Source: Thermotogae bacterium (GTDB lineage: Bacteria > Thermotogota > Thermotogae > B3-G13). From it: DNA of 5,150 bases. Each line of letters opens with the position of its first letter. The stretch's first letter is position 1. Positions 1 to 5,150 of the stretch are shown one piece after another. Below the pieces are notes generated by a model. It had not been told where the DNA came from. It made no database searches and saw only the letters and a list, made by a program, of their open reading frames with translations. The position numbers were made by a program, and so were the translations under genes. Location: NCBI GenBank assembly GCA_015486095.1, contig WFSK01000050.1, positions 1 through 5,150 on the forward strand, given 5' to 3'.

Positions 1-404
1 GCCATGGCATCTAAATATTCCAATTCCTCCACAGAATCGCAATTCACCGCATAAACGTTGTTGTTAAGGGCAAATCTCAATTCTTCATCTTCTTTTCCAA
101 CACCGTTGAGTACGATCTCCTTGGGGGAAAAGCCGCTATACCTTGCCAACAGTATTTCACCGTAGGATGCTGCATCAACTCCGCAGCCATTTTCCTTGAG
201 GATCCGAAGCAGATGTATATTTGCATTGGCTTTCATGGCGTAGTTAAGGTGGAAATCCAGTTCATCGAAAACGGAAGAGATGATCCTTAGATTCTCTTCG
301 ATCCTCCTCAGGGAATAAACATATGTGGGAGTTCCAAACTTTGCAGCTACATCCGACATCTTCACCCTTTCTACGTACATCTCATCGTTTTTGAATGTGA
401 TCAC
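1..404 (-). CDS. lysA: Diaminopimelate decarboxylase, N-terminal part (cut by window edge)
   Basis: This is the first 134 codons of a fold-type III PLP decarboxylase, which converts meso-diaminopimelate to L-lysine and CO2 in the cytoplasm, the last step of lysine synthesis. I translated it by hand. Residues 25-30 read GTPTYVY-like, the usual LysA opening, and residues 54-60 read NYAMKAN, where K58 is the expected PLP Schiff-base lysine. GVDAASYGE (75-83) and LNGVGK (99-104) match the following barrel strands. The start is GTG at 404, which overlaps the TGA stop of the epimerase gene as GTGA; a GGGAG lies 10 nt upstream of it, inside the epimerase gene. A later in-frame ATG (codon 9) has a weaker context. 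The family is about 390-420 residues, so two thirds lie beyond the window. Related decarboxylases (arginine, carboxynorspermidine) share the fold, but the motif wording fits LysA best. Confidence 0.9.
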   Translation of the reverse strand, partial: MITFKNDEMYVERVKMSDVAAKFGTPTYVYSLRRIEENLRIISSVFDELDFHLNYAMKANANIHLLRILKENGCGVDAASYGEILLARYSGFSPKEIVLNGVGKEDEELRFALNNNVYAVNCDSVEELEYLDAM

Positions 405-1414
405 ACCTTATTCACTCCCAATCCTGGTTCATTCGATAATCTCAATATACCTTTGTCGTTTGAAAAACCCTTAAAAGGTTCTTCAACGAAGAAGAGAGTC
501 GAATCTAAATCCACGTAATCCACCAAACCCGCCAGATGTGCTGCAGCCGCTATTGAAACGCTGTTTTCGGTCATACAACCGAGCATGACTTTCAGGTTCA
601 TCGCTCTGGCAACGTGAATCATCTCCATTGCCCTTCTCATACCACCGCATTTCATCAATTTTATGTTTATGCCATCTATTCTATCACTTATCTTTCCTAT
701 ATCCCAGGGAAATTCTACGGATTCATCGACTATTATCGGTAATGGACTTCTTTCGTATACGTATTTTAAGCCATCGAGATCGTATGGTGAGATGGGTTGT
801 TCAACGAACTCTACACCCAAACTCTTCATCTGTTCTATCTTTTCAACCGCTTCCTTGGGTTGCCATGCCGCATTGGCATCTACTCTGATAATTGCGTTGC
901 TATTTTCCCTAACGGTCTTTATGATCTCCATGTCTTCTTCTGTGCCCAATTTCACCTTCAATATAGGATAGTCTTTCGCTTCTCTTACCCTCCTCTTTAT
1001 CCCTTCTATCGTATCTATGCTTATGGTGTAAGAAGAAATGGGTGTCGTCGTAGAAGAGCCGTAAAGACGATAAAGAGGCATGGAAAGGTGCTTTCCGATG
1101 AGATCGTTTAATGCCATATCTATAGCCGCTTTCGCTGCCCCATTTCGTCTTATTTGCCTTTCTATTTCTGCTTCTATTCTTTCGATATCGAATGGATCAC
1201 TCACTTGCTCGAGCGTTGGTCTTACGTATTCCAATACAGCTATAACGGTATCTACTGTTTCGCCATAATAACTCGAGGGTGTGGCGGAACCCATTCCCAC
1301 GTATTTACCGTCGTCCAGGTATACCACAACCTGATCTGAGAAATCTGTGGAGAACCTTGCTATCCTGAACGTTTCTTTCATCCTTAATCTTATCTTTTCA
1401 TAAGATAATTTCAT
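401..1414 (-). CDS. Dipeptide epimerase (L-Ala-D/L-Glu epimerase type), enolase superfamily
   Basis: A cytoplasmic Mg2+-dependent enzyme that inverts the C-terminal residue of dipeptides, classically L-Ala-D-Glu released from murein. From the ATG at 1414 the protein has 337 residues, a normal family length. Seen in the sequence: an N-terminal capping domain, then the barrel with KVK (K153, K155), RVDANAAW (D179), VEQP (E205), VDES (D230), NIKLMKCGG (K252) and, near the end, DYVDLD (D302, D304). D179, E205 and D230 are the expected metal ligands, and K155 and K252 the two acid/base lysines. The DxD pair is the family's mark for binding the dipeptide amino group and separates it from muconate or o-succinylbenzoate enzymes. 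The characterised Thermotoga maritima homologue accepts several L-Ala-X dipeptides, so the exact substrate here is open. A GTG 21 nt upstream (1435) is in frame, but it overlaps the AGGAGG ribosome site that serves the ATG. The gene overlaps lysA by 4 nt. Confidence 0.92.
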   Translation of the reverse strand: MKLSYEKIRLRMKETFRIARFSTDFSDQVVVYLDDGKYVGMGSATPSSYYGETVDTVIAVLEYVRPTLEQVSDPFDIERIEAEIERQIRRNGAAKAAIDMALNDLIGKHLSMPLYRLYGSSTTTPISSYTISIDTIEGIKRRVREAKDYPILKVKLGTEEDMEIIKTVRENSNAIIRVDANAAWQPKEAVEKIEQMKSLGVEFVEQPISPYDLDGLKYVYERSPLPIIVDESVEFPWDIGKISDRIDGINIKLMKCGGMRRAMEMIHVARAMNLKVMLGCMTENSVSIAAAAHLAGLVDYVDLDSTLFFVEEPFKGFSNDKGILRLSNEPGLGVNKV

Positions 1415-1424
1415 ATTTTCATCT

Positions 1425-1430
1425 CCTCCT
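1425..1430 (-). promoter_or_regulatory. Ribosome binding site deciding the epimerase start
   Basis: A full AGGAGG lies 10 nt before the ATG at 1414. The longer reading from GTG 1435 would place this site inside its own coding region and has no comparable site upstream, so the ATG is preferred. It is the strongest Shine-Dalgarno in the window, sited in the 37-nt gap after the propeller gene. Confidence 0.75.
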
Positions 1431-1451
1431 CTCACTCATTTGTTATAAAAT

Positions 1452-2801
1452 TCATCTATGTTCAACACCCTCGCCTCCTGCGATCCCTCCCCTCGTTATG
1501 TTGAATAGTTCATTGAAAATAGCTTTTACCCACTTCGCCACTTTGAAGCGCACAACGGGATTGAAGCGAGTAACCCATATATCTGGTTCGTCTTCGCCGT
1601 ATTCTGCCCATACCACGTACTTTCCATCGGGGGAAAAGGCTGGATAAAAGGAATCACCTTTCGTTTCTATTAGCTTCATAGATATGTGTCTTTTCATATC
1701 GTAGAACCATAGGTCGAATCTTCCCCCTATATTTGAGGAATATACCAGATATCTTCCATCTGGAGATACAACGGGATCGAATTCGTTGAATAACGTTGCT
1801 ATGACAGGCCGAATCTTTCCATCTTTTAGGTTGATTTTCTCGATATCGAAATTTCCGTCGTTGTCTGCGACGAAGAAAATGGAGTCAGAATGAGGATCGA
1901 AGCAGGGAGAAAAATCACGTTTATCGGGTGTCTTGGTCAAGTTTATCCTCTTTCGTGTCTTAAGATCGTATAGAACGATATCTTTCCCTTTTTTGTTTTC
2001 TCGAGCATAGGCTATCTCATCTGTCCCTACCCAACAGGGGGTATAAGCGATCGAAGGATTCTCGTTAACGATGTGAACGGATGAAAGTGGAGGAGTTTTA
2101 TCGGGTATACCATCGATGTACAGTACATTCCAACCACTTCCAAAGAGAGTTCCTTGAAAGAGTATCTTCGATGAATCCGGTGCCACGCGTGGAAAATACT
2201 CGCTGCTCTGAAATATTAGATATGGAATAGCGGAGTTCGTGATCAGGTCTCTAAATTCTATGTTCCTGTTCCCCTTGTATCTTTCCGTTATATAAAACAG
2301 GCGTTTACCGTCGGGAGAGAATGAAGGGTATTCATCTAAGGCAGTTGAATATGTCAATTTCAAACTCGAGCCAAAATCTCCTCTTTTGAACCTGTCAAAT
2401 GCCAGCCATTCGAGTAAATTCACGAGTATAGATTCGGTATTATCTAAAACTTCCTTCTTGGAAAAGAAGTGATAATTCCTTCTGAATATACGTTTCCCTT
2501 TTTTCGTTATATATGTAATAACTGAAATAGATGTAGCCGAAGTTTTAACTCTTATGTTGAACGTTGGAATATTCGGAAGGTATCTCGTATCCGTTGGTGT
2601 TACCGAAATGATACCGGAGTTTGCGGTGATCTCATCCCATTTCGTCTTCAAGGCATCTTCGAATTCGTATCGAAAGGATGTACCTTCATCCGTGAGGGTA
2701 GAATTCATGGTAAAGTTAAATTCTATTGGATATGTTATGATACCAAGACCCAATGTTGCGAAGAAAAGGAATAAGGATATGACAAGTGCACACTTTCTCA
2801 T
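1452..2801 (-). CDS. Secreted TolB-like six-bladed beta-propeller protein
   Basis: A 449-residue exported protein of unknown exact role, probably periplasmic (under the toga). Residues 1-21 form a signal peptide: basic MRK, then a hydrophobic run to about residue 21, with no lipobox cysteine after it. Residues about 25-140 are a non-repetitive domain I do not recognise. From about 150 to 412 there are six TolB/PD40-type blade motifs: YPSFSPDGK (158-166), YFPRVAPDSSK (202-212), YTPCWVGTDE (253-262), FSPCFDPHSD (297-306), FDPVVSPDGR (341-350) and FYPAFSPDGK (385-394), each followed by a strand and an aspartate-containing turn. Six blades match TolB, but the N-terminal domain does not look like classical TolB, and no tolA, tolQ, tolR or pal is next to it. 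The C-terminal 35 residues after the propeller are amphipathic and end in a Gly-rich tail. The ATG at 2801 overlaps the coaX stop (ATGA), with a GGAG 10 nt before it. Family call is firm; function is inferred only. Confidence 0.85.
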   Translation of the reverse strand: MRKCALVISLFLFFATLGLGIITYPIEFNFTMNSTLTDEGTSFRYEFEDALKTKWDEITANSGIISVTPTDTRYLPNIPTFNIRVKTSATSISVITYITKKGKRIFRRNYHFFSKKEVLDNTESILVNLLEWLAFDRFKRGDFGSSLKLTYSTALDEYPSFSPDGKRLFYITERYKGNRNIEFRDLITNSAIPYLIFQSSEYFPRVAPDSSKILFQGTLFGSGWNVLYIDGIPDKTPPLSSVHIVNENPSIAYTPCWVGTDEIAYARENKKGKDIVLYDLKTRKRINLTKTPDKRDFSPCFDPHSDSIFFVADNDGNFDIEKINLKDGKIRPVIATLFNEFDPVVSPDGRYLVYSSNIGGRFDLWFYDMKRHISMKLIETKGDSFYPAFSPDGKYVVWAEYGEDEPDIWVTRFNPVVRFKVAKWVKAIFNELFNITRGGIAGGEGVEHR

Positions 2802-3580
2802 CTCATGATTACTCCTTTTTTAACCTTCATATGAGCTGTATACAATCCAAATAAAGTTATATTCGGGTCATAATTGTTTATGTTATAACACTTATCGGCA
2901 AATATCTTACCGAAGCCACCTGTCGCAACGACATGAAAATCGATGCCGTAATGAGTGGATATATCATCTATGATTCCTGTTATACCATGCATATATAGCC
3001 TGCTTATCCCAGATTGTATATTGGACATCGTATCCTTACCCACAACTGCTGGTGGGATATAAAACTCGACCATGGGTAATTTCGCTGCCTTTGTAGAAAG
3101 AGTTTCGAAGGATATTCCAATACCTGGTAATATGAGTCCGCCTTCGAACGCGCCATTTACCAAAACATCGAACGTAACAGCTGTACCGAAATCGATTATC
3201 ACGACATCTTCGCCATATTTTTCATACCCCCCACATACATTTGCTATCCTATCCGCACCTATTTCCTTTGGATTCTTTACATTCCACGTGATCCAAGAGA
3301 TATCTTCGGGAGAGATAAAAAATGGTGTCACATCGAGGTACTTTTCAGACATCCTGTGTATCATATAATCGAGAGAAGGTACCACATTGCTAACCGCAAG
3401 ACCTTTTATATCTCTTTTTTCTACATCTATGTCACGCAGAAAGGAATGGATGATGTGAAAATACTCATCCTCTGTCTTGTGGATATCGGTAGAAATACGC
3501 CATTTCCTTATCAATTGCCCATTATCGTAGATCCCTATTACCATATGTGTGTTACCAACATCCATAACGAGCAGTTTCAT
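2798..3580 (-). CDS. coaX: Type III pantothenate kinase
   Basis: Catalyses ATP-dependent phosphorylation of pantothenate to 4'-phosphopantothenate, the first step of coenzyme A synthesis, in the cytoplasm. The 260-residue length is close to the family norm of about 245-260. Visible motifs, in order: DVGNT (7-11), the phosphate-1 loop of the ASKHA fold; GADR (108-111), where D110 is the expected catalytic base; DFGTAVTFD (130-138), the phosphate-2 loop and monovalent-cation site; GGLILPG (147-153); and VATGG (218-222), near the adenosine site. Type III enzymes are insensitive to CoA feedback and need a monovalent cation. The ATG at 3580 is fixed by a TGA three codons upstream in the same frame; a modest GGGGA lies about 9 nt before it. 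It follows the HDOD gene by 33 nt and overlaps the propeller gene by 4 nt. The CoA link to its neighbours is not obvious; it probably rides in a housekeeping operon. Confidence 0.95.
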   Translation of the reverse strand: MKLLVMDVGNTHMVIGIYDNGQLIRKWRISTDIHKTEDEYFHIIHSFLRDIDVEKRDIKGLAVSNVVPSLDYMIHRMSEKYLDVTPFFISPEDISWITWNVKNPKEIGADRIANVCGGYEKYGEDVVIIDFGTAVTFDVLVNGAFEGGLILPGIGISFETLSTKAAKLPMVEFYIPPAVVGKDTMSNIQSGISRLYMHGITGIIDDISTHYGIDFHVVATGGFGKIFADKCYNINNYDPNITLFGLYTAHMKVKKGVIMR

Positions 3581-3613
3581 GTACGATCATCCCCATTCTC
3601 ATCCCTGCAAGCT

Positions 3614-4474
3614 TCATATGCCGAATACATCGCGTGCCTTCTTTATCTTTTCTCCCACTTCCTTACTGATCAACCAAAATGTCTTGGGTGTCATCCCAAG
3701 TGCATTCCAGACATCTGCTTCTATCCTGATCCTCCCTTCATGGACTGCCTCGTATCTTTTGATCTTGACGAGATTATCGGCGAGATACACGAATTTCACG
3801 AGGTCTGCATACAATATATCTTCTGCTTTCATCGGTTCATGATGATATAAAACCGCCATAACGATAGGATTGGGAAGATTCCAGATATCGAGTAAGTATT
3901 TTCCAACTACTGCGTGATTTATATCCAGAGTTTCCTGTTCGGCTTCAAAAAAGGTCAATTCTCCTTTCTTTACCTTTTCCACAACCTCTCTTAATTCTGG
4001 GACAAATATGTTCATCACGAGTTTCCCTATATCATGCAATAGCCCAGCTGTAAAGGCCTCCTCCTTCTTTTGATACCCCATGTACTCTGCAATGGTCTCT
4101 GAAGCGATGGCAGTTGCCATGCTGTGCAACCACAGAGATTTCATGTCCAAAACACCTTTGCGACTTTCTTTAAACATATCTTTTACGGAAGAAGTTAGGG
4201 CAAGGTTCTTGATCGCCTGAAACCCCAGTACCACTATTGCCTGCGATATCGAATCTATCTGGCGTGGGAAACCGTAATAGGCGGAATTCACGATCTTCAA
4301 TACCTTACCAGACAGACTCTGGTCTTTCGAGATCACTTCCTCCATCTCGGCAGCAGATGATTTTGGATTTTGTGCAACCTCCATGATCTTTTGAATTGAG
4401 GCATCGAGTGTTGGTAAAGCAGTCAATTTTTTAATCTTCTTGATCAGTCTCTGTTTGACCTCTACTATAGGCAT
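3614..4474 (-). CDS. HDOD domain protein with intact HD metal-binding residues
   Basis: A 286-residue cytoplasmic single-domain protein of the HDOD family, whose members are mostly regulators in signalling, chemotaxis or stress pathways. Numbered from the ATG at 4474: LPTLDASIQKI (20-30) is the conserved HDOD opening; ISKDQSLSGKVLKIVNSAYYG (48-68, shown here by position: D51, S53, L59, N63, Y67, G68) is the family core; and GLLHDIGKL (144-152) is the HD motif. Candidate metal ligands H117, H147, D148, H187, H211, H212 and D233 follow the H...HD...H...HH...D pattern of active HD hydrolases. Many HDOD proteins have lost some of these. No receiver, GGDEF or PAS domain is attached. A GTG at 4483 is an alternative start three codons longer, but GGTGA five bases before the ATG at 4474 favours the shorter protein. 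The function of this member is unknown. Confidence 0.88.
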   Translation of the reverse strand: MPIVEVKQRLIKKIKKLTALPTLDASIQKIMEVAQNPKSSAAEMEEVISKDQSLSGKVLKIVNSAYYGFPRQIDSISQAIVVLGFQAIKNLALTSSVKDMFKESRKGVLDMKSLWLHSMATAIASETIAEYMGYQKKEEAFTAGLLHDIGKLVMNIFVPELREVVEKVKKGELTFFEAEQETLDINHAVVGKYLLDIWNLPNPIVMAVLYHHEPMKAEDILYADLVKFVYLADNLVKIKRYEAVHEGRIRIEADVWNALGMTPKTFWLISKEVGEKIKKARDVFGI

Positions 4475-4499
4475 CTTATTCACCGCTAAACATTATATC

Positions 4500-4862
4500 T
4501 CATTTCTTGAATATAGTATATATGGCTATTATGAGTAGCGCTATCCCGAATACCTTTCGTAGTATAACATCTGATATCGAATTGGCTATCCTTGCACCGA
4601 GTAAACCACCAACGAAGAAACCGGAAGCTACGAAAGCTGCCACGGTGAGATTAACATATCCCCTTTTATAATATGCCCAGGCAGCGAGCAAACCAATAGG
4701 GGGGACCATCAATGCTAAAGTTGTGCCCTGGGCCTGGTGTTGAGACATCTTGAATAGATAAACCAGTGATGGTACGATAATTATACCTCCTCCAATACCC
4801 ACCAATCCCCCGAGGATTCCAGCAAATAAACCGAGTAATAAGGAAAAAATGGCGGTAAGCAT
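4500..4862 (-). CDS. Half-size TSUP (TauE/SafE) family membrane protein
   Basis: A 120-residue inner-membrane protein of the TauE/SafE family, whose members export or import sulfite, sulfoacetate and other organosulfur or small organic anions. The glycine-rich signature is clear: GILGGLVGIGGGIIIVP (15-31), followed by HQAQGTTLALMVPP (42-55), the substrate-site motif of one TSUP repeat. Hydrophobic segments lie at about 4-37, 47-65, 72-94 and 100-117, so one repeat with about four membrane passes is present. Full-length TSUP proteins have two such repeats (about 240-270 residues), so this one presumably dimerises. It ends with a clean stop after IFKK and has no sign of a frameshift, so it is a natural half-size form rather than a truncated gene. 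The ATG at 4862 has AGGAG ten bases upstream and lies about 25 nt from the predicted transcription start. The substrate cannot be told from the sequence. Confidence 0.88.
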   Translation of the reverse strand: MLTAIFSLLLGLFAGILGGLVGIGGGIIIVPSLVYLFKMSQHQAQGTTLALMVPPIGLLAAWAYYKRGYVNLTVAAFVASGFFVGGLLGARIANSISDVILRKVFGIALLIIAIYTIFKK

Positions 4863-4872
4863 ATATCATCAT

Positions 4873-4877
4873 CTCCT
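4873..4877 (-). promoter_or_regulatory. Ribosome binding site of the TSUP gene
   Basis: AGGAG within a longer GAGAGGAGA purine run, 10 nt before the ATG at 4862. It lies between the predicted transcription start and the first gene, which supports both the start codon and the promoter call. Confidence 0.7.
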
Positions 4878-4893
4878 CTCATTTCTTATCCCC

Positions 4894-4922
4894 ATTTTAT
4901 CATGACTCTATGAATTGCTAAA
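4894..4922 (-). promoter_or_regulatory. Probable sigma-70 type promoter of the six-gene operon
   Basis: On the minus strand TGATAAAAT (4902 down to 4894) gives an extended -10: TG, one base, then TAAAAT, which is 5 of 6 to TATAAT. A 17-nt spacer separates it from TTTAGC (4922-4917), a weak -35 (3 of 6); an extended -10 can compensate for that. The predicted start is near 4887, leaving a 25-nt leader with the AGGAG site. It stands just upstream of the first gene of the block, where a promoter is needed. Confidence 0.6.
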
Positions 4923-4944
4923 GTGTTATGAATGAAAAGCAATT
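4913..4944. repeat. 7-bp perfect inverted repeat over the promoter's -35 region
   Basis: AATTGCT at 4913-4919 and AGCAATT at 4938-4944 are exact reverse complements separated by 18 bp, with centres 25 bp apart. The first arm overlaps the weak -35 element (4917-4922) and the second lies just upstream, as in a two-site operator. With 7-bp arms in an AT-rich stretch, chance is a real alternative. No matching regulator gene is in view. Confidence 0.35.
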
Positions 4945-4981
4945 GGCTCTATATCAAACCGTGTTGATGAAAATCTAAACA

Positions 4982-5150
4982 ATTCGGTAGGAGGCATATC
5001 TCGATGTGCATCGTTGTGTAAGTGAAGACGTTGCTCGACTTAGGGGTATCACGTCGGACTGTGACGAGCGTCCATATTATGAGTGTGTGATCTGTGAAGG
5101 GTGTTGCAAGGCATAGCGAAGTGAACGAAGACTTATCGCTGGTGAATAAC
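4982..5150. other. Unassigned non-coding segment of different composition with inverted repeats
   Basis: No gene can be supported here. By hand count, 72 of 150 bases in 5001-5150 are G or C (48%), against 36 of 110 in 4871-4980 (33%). The plus strand carries 48 G to 24 C, the reverse of the C-rich plus strand across the genes, which hints at a plus-strand transcript. Three inverted repeats are visible: CGATG/CATCG around 2 nt (5002-5013); a compound stem GCTCG/CGAGC (5033-5037 with 5065-5069) enclosing TCAC/GTGA (5049-5052 with 5061-5064); and AGCGAAGT with ACTT plus CGCT (5115-5122 with 5131-5140, a 2-nt bulge). The longest plus-strand frame is interrupted by stops. A structured RNA, a piece of a self-splicing or mobile element, or an old coding remnant are all possible. 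It continues past the window edge. Confidence 0.4.

Noticed and set aside
628..1339. Several plus-strand open frames inside the epimerase gene.
   Set aside because: They lie opposite a gene with complete enolase-superfamily active-site motifs and have Ser/Phe/Cys-rich shadow composition without ribosome sites.
3072..3850. Plus-strand open frames of 97-164 codons across coaX and the HDOD gene.
   Set aside because: They are antisense to two genes with clear motifs, span the boundary between them, and are rich in Cys, His and Pro as expected for shadows.
4492..4520. TATAAT on the minus strand just after the TSUP stop, as a possible internal promoter for the HDOD gene.
   Set aside because: The hexamer 17 nt upstream (TATACT) matches the -35 consensus poorly, and the implied transcription start would leave almost no leader before the start codon. 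Probably chance in AT-rich sequence.
4666..4872. A second minus-strand frame of 68 codons overlapping the TSUP gene.
   Set aside because: It is the out-of-frame reading of the TSUP sequence; the TSUP frame carries the family signature and the better-placed ribosome site.
4992..5021. GGAGG nine bases before an ATG at 5003 on the plus strand, with a five-residue frame ending at TAA.
   Set aside because: The spacing is ideal, but a five-codon frame with no downstream gene in view cannot be called a leader peptide.
4949..5149. A 66-codon open frame on the minus strand running in from the window edge toward the TSUP gene.
   Set aside because: Its product is rich in Thr, Ser, Leu and His and poor in Lys and Glu, unlike every real gene here. 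The GC skew points to the other strand, and no ribosome site or start supports it. It reads as an antisense shadow.
5094..5150. A plus-strand frame from GTG at 5094 that stays open to the window edge (19 codons).
   Set aside because: Too short to judge, with no convincing ribosome site upstream and no recognisable motif. It overlaps the inverted repeat at 5115-5140.

Overview
The window looks like part of a chromosome from a member of the Thermotogota. The evidence is gene content and style: a half-size TSUP transporter, an HDOD protein, a type III pantothenate kinase, a dipeptide epimerase of the Thermotoga type and a lysA. Arginine is mostly AGA/AGG, genes are tightly packed with 4-nt overlaps, and GC is moderate. 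A Kosmotoga- or Pseudothermotoga-like genome would fit, but the genus cannot be fixed from the sequence alone.

Layout, read in the direction of transcription (all six genes are on the minus strand, from high to low coordinates). An extended -10 promoter lies at about 4894-4922. It is followed by a 120-residue TSUP membrane protein (4500-4862), an HDOD domain protein (3614-4474), type III pantothenate kinase coaX (2798-3580), a secreted TolB-like six-bladed beta-propeller protein (1452-2801), a dipeptide epimerase of the enolase superfamily (401-1414) and the N-terminal 134 codons of diaminopimelate decarboxylase lysA (1-404, cut by the window edge). Gaps are 25, 33, -4, 37 and -4 nt (the first measured to the ATG at 4474), and no terminator is visible between genes, so the block reads as one operon. 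The two 4-nt stop/start overlaps (coaX/propeller and epimerase/lysA) suggest translational coupling.

The functions are mixed: membrane transport, regulation, coenzyme A synthesis, an envelope protein, and two enzymes tied to cell-wall amino acids and lysine. The closest functional pair is epimerase plus lysA, one handling murein-type dipeptides and the other making lysine.

The right end (4863-5150) has no gene I can defend. Its inner part (to about 4980) is AT-rich and holds the promoter and a perfect 7-bp inverted repeat overlapping the -35 region. Its outer part (about 4982-5150) changes character: GC rises to about 48%, the plus strand becomes G-rich where it is C-rich across the genes, reading frames are broken, and three compact inverted repeats appear. 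That segment is the least explained part of the window. It may be a structured RNA or a decayed mobile-element or coding remnant read on the plus strand.
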